From Pseudomonas sp. NFIX28 (lineage in GTDB: Bacteria; Pseudomonadota; Gammaproteobacteria; Pseudomonadales; Pseudomonadaceae), in contig NZ_FNPW01000009.1 of NCBI RefSeq assembly GCF_900107395.1, positions 1 to 64,000 on the forward strand: a stretch of 64,000 bases of DNA, written 5' to 3'. The position numbers and the translations under genes are program-made. How positions within the stretch are numbered: the first letter of the stretch is position 1; each line of letters opens with the position of its first letter. The notes beneath the pieces were generated by a model that did no database searches, was not told the origin of the DNA, and saw nothing but the letters and a program-made list of their open reading frames with translations. Shown here piece by piece: positions 60,975 through 64,000 of this stretch.

Positions 60975-62075
60975 TCATTTATCCGACTTGATGCTGGTCC
61001 AGGCCCGGGTGCGCACGCGCTCCAGCTTCTGCGGCAGCGGCTGCACCACGTAAAGCTTCTTCAGGGCTTCGGGGGTGGGCGTGAGGTCGGTATTGCCGGT
61101 GATTTCCTTGTTGATCAGCGCAATCGAATCCTTGTTGGCGTTGGGGTAACCGAGGAAGTCACTGATGGGCGCGATGACTTTCGGGTCCAGCAGGGTGTTG
61201 AGGAACTCATGGGCCTCGGCGACGTTCTTCGCGCTCTTGGGAATGGCGAAGGTGTCGAACCAGATCGGCGCGCCTTCCTTGGGCAGGCGCCAGTCCACCA
61301 CCACGCCGTTGCCGGCCTCTTTGGCGCGGTTGCCGAACTGGTAGAAGCTGCCGGAGTAGCCGATGGCCACGCAAATGTCGCCGTTGGCGATATCGGTCAT
61401 GTACTTGGCCGAGTTGAAGTAGGTGACGTAGGGGCGGATTTTCAGCATCAGTTCCTTGGCTTTTTCATAGTCCTGCGGGTTCTGGCTGTTGGGGTCCAGG
61501 CCCAGGTAGTGCAGGGCCAGCGGGAGGATTTCCGACGGCGAGTCGAGCATGGCTACGCCGCAGGATTTGAGCTTCTGCATGTTCTCCGGCTTGAACACCA
61601 GGTCCCAGCTGTCCACCGGCGCGTTGTCGCCCAGCGCGGCCTTGACCTTGGCCGGATTGAAGCCGATCAGCACCGTGCCGTACATGTAGGGCACGCCGTA
61701 CTGGTTGCCGGGGTCGTTGCTGTCCAGCAGCTTGAGCAGCGCGGGGTCCTGGTGCTTCCAGTTGGGCAGCTTGGACTTGTCGAGCTTCTGGAACACCCCG
61801 GCCTTGATCTGGGTGTCGAGGAACTGGTTCGACGGCACCACCAGGTCGTAGCCCGAGTTGCCGGTCAGCAACTTGGCCTCGAGGGATTCGTTGGTGTCGA
61901 AGGTGTCCCAGGTGACCTTGATGCCGCTGTTCTTGGCGAAGTCCTTGGGCACCGACGGCAGGATGTAGTCGGCCCAGTTGTACACCCGCAGCTCGCGCTG
62001 CTCGGCCTGTGCCGCGCTGGCCAGCAGCGACAGCCCACAAACGGTGGCACTCAGTATGCGTTTCATAGTGGCCAT
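60975..62075 (-). CDS. PotF/SpuD-like periplasmic polyamine-binding protein with altered binding residues
   Basis: A 366-residue solute-binding protein with a signal peptide ending AAQA-EQREL. YNWADYILPSV, APVDSWDLVFKPENMQKLKSC and the C-terminal RVRTRAWTSIKS align with E. coli PotF over the whole length. PotF-type ligand positions are only partly kept: the Asp in WFDTFAIP remains. In the segment GYSGSFYQ, however, the Trp and Asp that bind putrescine (GWAGDVWQ in E. coli) are replaced. No ABC permease or ATPase genes are adjacent, so it is an orphan. The start could be Met at 62075 or 62066. Confidence 0.87.
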   Translation of the reverse strand: MATMKRILSATVCGLSLLASAAQAEQRELRVYNWADYILPSVPKDFAKNSGIKVTWDTFDTNESLEAKLLTGNSGYDLVVPSNQFLDTQIKAGVFQKLDKSKLPNWKHQDPALLKLLDSNDPGNQYGVPYMYGTVLIGFNPAKVKAALGDNAPVDSWDLVFKPENMQKLKSCGVAMLDSPSEILPLALHYLGLDPNSQNPQDYEKAKELMLKIRPYVTYFNSAKYMTDIANGDICVAIGYSGSFYQFGNRAKEAGNGVVVDWRLPKEGAPIWFDTFAIPKSAKNVAEAHEFLNTLLDPKVIAPISDFLGYPNANKDSIALINKEITGNTDLTPTPEALKKLYVVQPLPQKLERVRTRAWTSIKSDK

Positions 62076-62363
62076 GAATGGTTTCCCCAGCGTGGCGATG
62101 GTTTTTATGTTCTGTACACGACAGGCGGTCCTTAACGGGCAAAGGACGAAGAGGGTCAGGTTCACAAGGGCGGTTCTGGCGACCGCGCGGGTCGCTCGAG
62201 TCAGCGGTCCGGGTTTGATTCTTGCCGACGGCCCCGGGGATTCACAGCACGGGGTTGGCCAAAAGGGGATCGTAATGGCCATTGATCGTGGCCGGCGCAG
62301 GCTTCGCGTGCCGACCTGGCCAAGGTCGATGGGCTTACGGCGGCACGGCTGGCCTGGGGCCGG

Positions 62364-63269
62364 TTACGCAATAAAGCCTGGCAACCGCGGCACCTGCTCG
62401 GCCAGGTAGGCCATGAGCAAGCGCACGCGCAGGGGGCGATAACGGCGCTCGGGGTAGATCAGGAACGCCTCGTTCGGCGGCCCGCTCCAGTCGGGCAGCA
62501 CCCGCACCAAGCGGCCGCTGTCCAGCAGGTCGCTGACCAGCCACGCCGGGGTGATGCAGAGCCCGGCGCCTTGCAACACGCCATCGCGAATGGCCAGCGA
62601 GCTGTTGCTCCGGTAGCGCCCTTGCGGGGTGACGCTGGCCTTCTCGCCGCCCGGGCCGCTCAGCTCCAGGCGGTCGCCCGCGGCCAGCCAGGCAAAGCGC
62701 AGGAAGTAGTGGCCGCCCAGGTCGGCCGGGCAGCTCAGGGGCGCATGCTGGCGCAGGTATTCCGGCGCCGCCACCAGGTAGCGCGGCGATGTGGCGATGC
62801 GCCGGGCGATGGCGTTGGGCGGCAGATCCCCGCCCAGGCGCAGGGCCAGGTCGACGTTCTCTTCGGTGAGGTCGACGAATCGATCGTTGAAGATCAGCTC
62901 CACTTCGATGTCCGGGTATTGCGCCATGAACGCCAGCAGCAGCGTATTCAGGTGCAGCACGCCCAGGCTCACCGGCACATTGACCCGCAGCACGCCCTCG
63001 GGGCGCTCGGTCAGGCCGCGCACCTCGGCCACCGCCTCGGTGTATTCCTCCAGCACCGCCTTCGCTCGTTCATAGAAGCGCTTGCCCTGCTCGGTGGGCG
63101 TCAGCCCGCTGGTGCCGCGGGTGAGCAGGCGGGCGCCCAGCTGTTTTTCCAGGGCCGCCACCAGCTTGCTGACGGTGGGCTGGGTGCTGCCCAGCTCCCG
63201 GGCGGCCGACGACAGGCTGCCCAGCTCGACGGCGCGGACGAAACAGTGCATCGCTTTGAGGCTGTCCAT
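62364..63269 (-). CDS. LysR-family transcriptional regulator
   Basis: A 301-residue LysR protein of the CrgA/DmlR-like group. The HTH reads LKAMHCFVRAVELGSLSSAA and STQPTVSKLVAALEKQLG, and the effector domain includes GVLRVNVPVSLGVLHLNTLL. The ATG at 63269 begins MDSLKAMHCF, the usual start; the frame upstream is an antisense shadow of the next gene. It is divergent from the GDSL hydrolase gene, 106 bases away, and likely controls it. A near-palindrome, ATTCGATATCGGAAT, lies just before its start. Confidence 0.88.
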   Translation of the reverse strand: MDSLKAMHCFVRAVELGSLSSAARELGSTQPTVSKLVAALEKQLGARLLTRGTSGLTPTEQGKRFYERAKAVLEEYTEAVAEVRGLTERPEGVLRVNVPVSLGVLHLNTLLLAFMAQYPDIEVELIFNDRFVDLTEENVDLALRLGGDLPPNAIARRIATSPRYLVAAPEYLRQHAPLSCPADLGGHYFLRFAWLAAGDRLELSGPGGEKASVTPQGRYRSNSSLAIRDGVLQGAGLCITPAWLVSDLLDSGRLVRVLPDWSGPPNEAFLIYPERRYRPLRVRLLMAYLAEQVPRLPGFIA

Positions 63270-63375
63270 GGGTATTCGATATCGGAATGGGCTGTATGAA
63301 GTTATGCCTTCTATCACGATTATTTCGAATGGAGCAATCTGGCTCGCCTCAGCCTTTGTCTCAAGGAACGACCGG

Positions 63376-64000
63376 ATGAAAGCCCTGCACACGCAATTCT
63401 CACTGCCGCTGGTGATAACGGCCCTGCTGGCCGCGAACCCGGTGCTGGCCCGGGACAACTGGCTTACCAGTTGGATGGCCAGCCCGCAGCCGACCTGGGG
63501 CAACGAGCTGCCGCTGCCCACGCGGATTCCCGCAACCCTGGCCGATAGCACCGTCCAGCAGAAGCTGCGCGTCAGCATCGGTGGCAGCCGGGTGCGGGTG
63601 GTAGTTTCCAACGAATACGGCCAGCAGCCGCTGCTGGTTGGCGCGGCGCGGGTCGTGGCCGTGGAGAAGGGCGAGTCTGGTCGCGCAGGTTCCGGACAAG
63701 TCCTGACGTTTGGCGGCGCGCCGCAAGTCAGCATCGCGCCGGGCGAGACCCGTACCAGCGACCCGGTCGCCCTGGTGGTGCCGGCCCTCGGCGAGCTGCT
63801 GGTCTCGCTGTACCTGCCGCAGCCCACGCCGCTGAGCACCTTCCATTGGGACGGCAAGCAAACCGCCTTCATCGCTGCGGGCAACCAGGTCGACGCCCAG
63901 CAGCTAGCGGGGGAGCGGCAAGTGCAAGCGCGGCTGTTCCTCAGCGACATCCTGGTGGACGCCGCGCCCGACAGCCGCGCCCTGGTGGTGCTCGGCGACT
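63376..64000 (+). CDS. SGNH/GDSL-family hydrolase, N-terminal part (cut by window end)
   Basis: The gene starts at ATG 63376 with AAGGA upstream and runs open for 208 codons to the window edge. A signal peptide (MKALHTQFSLPLVITALLAA, cleavage near VLA-RDNW) is followed by WLTSWMASPQPTWGNELPLP. The last visible residues, ALVVLGD, are the start of the GDS motif carrying the nucleophilic Ser. This N-terminal jelly-roll plus SGNH arrangement is that of secreted esterases/acetylhydrolases. The rest of the catalytic domain lies beyond the window. Confidence 0.85.
   Translation, partial: MKALHTQFSLPLVITALLAANPVLARDNWLTSWMASPQPTWGNELPLPTRIPATLADSTVQQKLRVSIGGSRVRVVVSNEYGQQPLLVGAARVVAVEKGESGRAGSGQVLTFGGAPQVSIAPGETRTSDPVALVVPALGELLVSLYLPQPTPLSTFHWDGKQTAFIAAGNQVDAQQLAGERQVQARLFLSDILVDAAPDSRALVVLGD

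Overview
The window is about 64 kb of high-GC chromosome from a Pseudomonas. The content fits the P. fluorescens / P. protegens / P. chlororaphis side of the genus. The evidence is the 5S rRNA sequence, the recC-recB-recD order, the yfiRNB (tpbB-type) operon, mmsAB, the kyn/ant genes, an McpS-like chemoreceptor, and many REP/REPIN palindromes of two families typical of these genomes. Assignments are from sequence reading and memory of the families; no database search was possible.

Layout. 1-210: the end of an rRNA operon (5S plus terminator). 326-9539: recC-recB-recD, overlapping start to stop, encoding exonuclease V. 9960-12308: yfiR-yfiN-yfiB, a periplasmic/outer-membrane controlled diguanylate cyclase module. 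12305-13994: an AT-richer cassette with a PAAR-tipped polymorphic toxin and a small membrane-anchored putative immunity protein. It is bordered on one side by a decayed copy of the 3' end of the LysR gene that lies on its other side. 14140-17668: a LysR regulator divergent from mmsA-mmsB (valine degradation). 17903-29706: a cupin, then a compact tryptophan-to-catechol region (kynB, kynA, aromatic permease, antABC, antR, kynR, kynU, a second permease). 29812-35680: LysR regulators, a TauE-family exporter, a quinone-linked pair (ABM monooxygenase and MdaB), and gamma-glutamyltransferase. 35982-40152: a GntP permease, an RpiR regulator, an N-acyl-D-amino-acid deacylase and a glyoxalase-fold protein. 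40176-40955: five tandem REPINs.

40989-52009 is the most unusual block. It holds an AraC regulator, a homologue of eukaryotic alkyl-DHAP synthase (AGPS), a GlpD-like dehydrogenase, an FGGY kinase, a secreted zinc phospholipase C-like protein, and a DUF1302/DUF1329 outer-membrane pair. Read together, these could form a route for taking up and dismantling ether (alkyl-glycerol) phospholipids. That is an inference, but each enzyme fits a step.

52139-64000 holds an orphan PD-(D/E)xK-like protein, a 1-kb repeat mosaic, an McpS-type chemoreceptor, an ArnT-like glycosyltransferase, and a small membrane protein. These are followed by a TetR regulator divergent from a sugar isomerase-like / epoxide hydrolase-like operon with a perfect 32-bp palindromic operator, a divergent PotF-like binding protein, and a LysR regulator divergent from a GDSL hydrolase gene cut by the window end. 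Other regulatory candidates are two matching XylS-like direct-repeat sites in the antA-antR intergenic region and a 20-bp-phased motif before the GntP gene. I saw no tRNA, prophage, IS element or CRISPR array.
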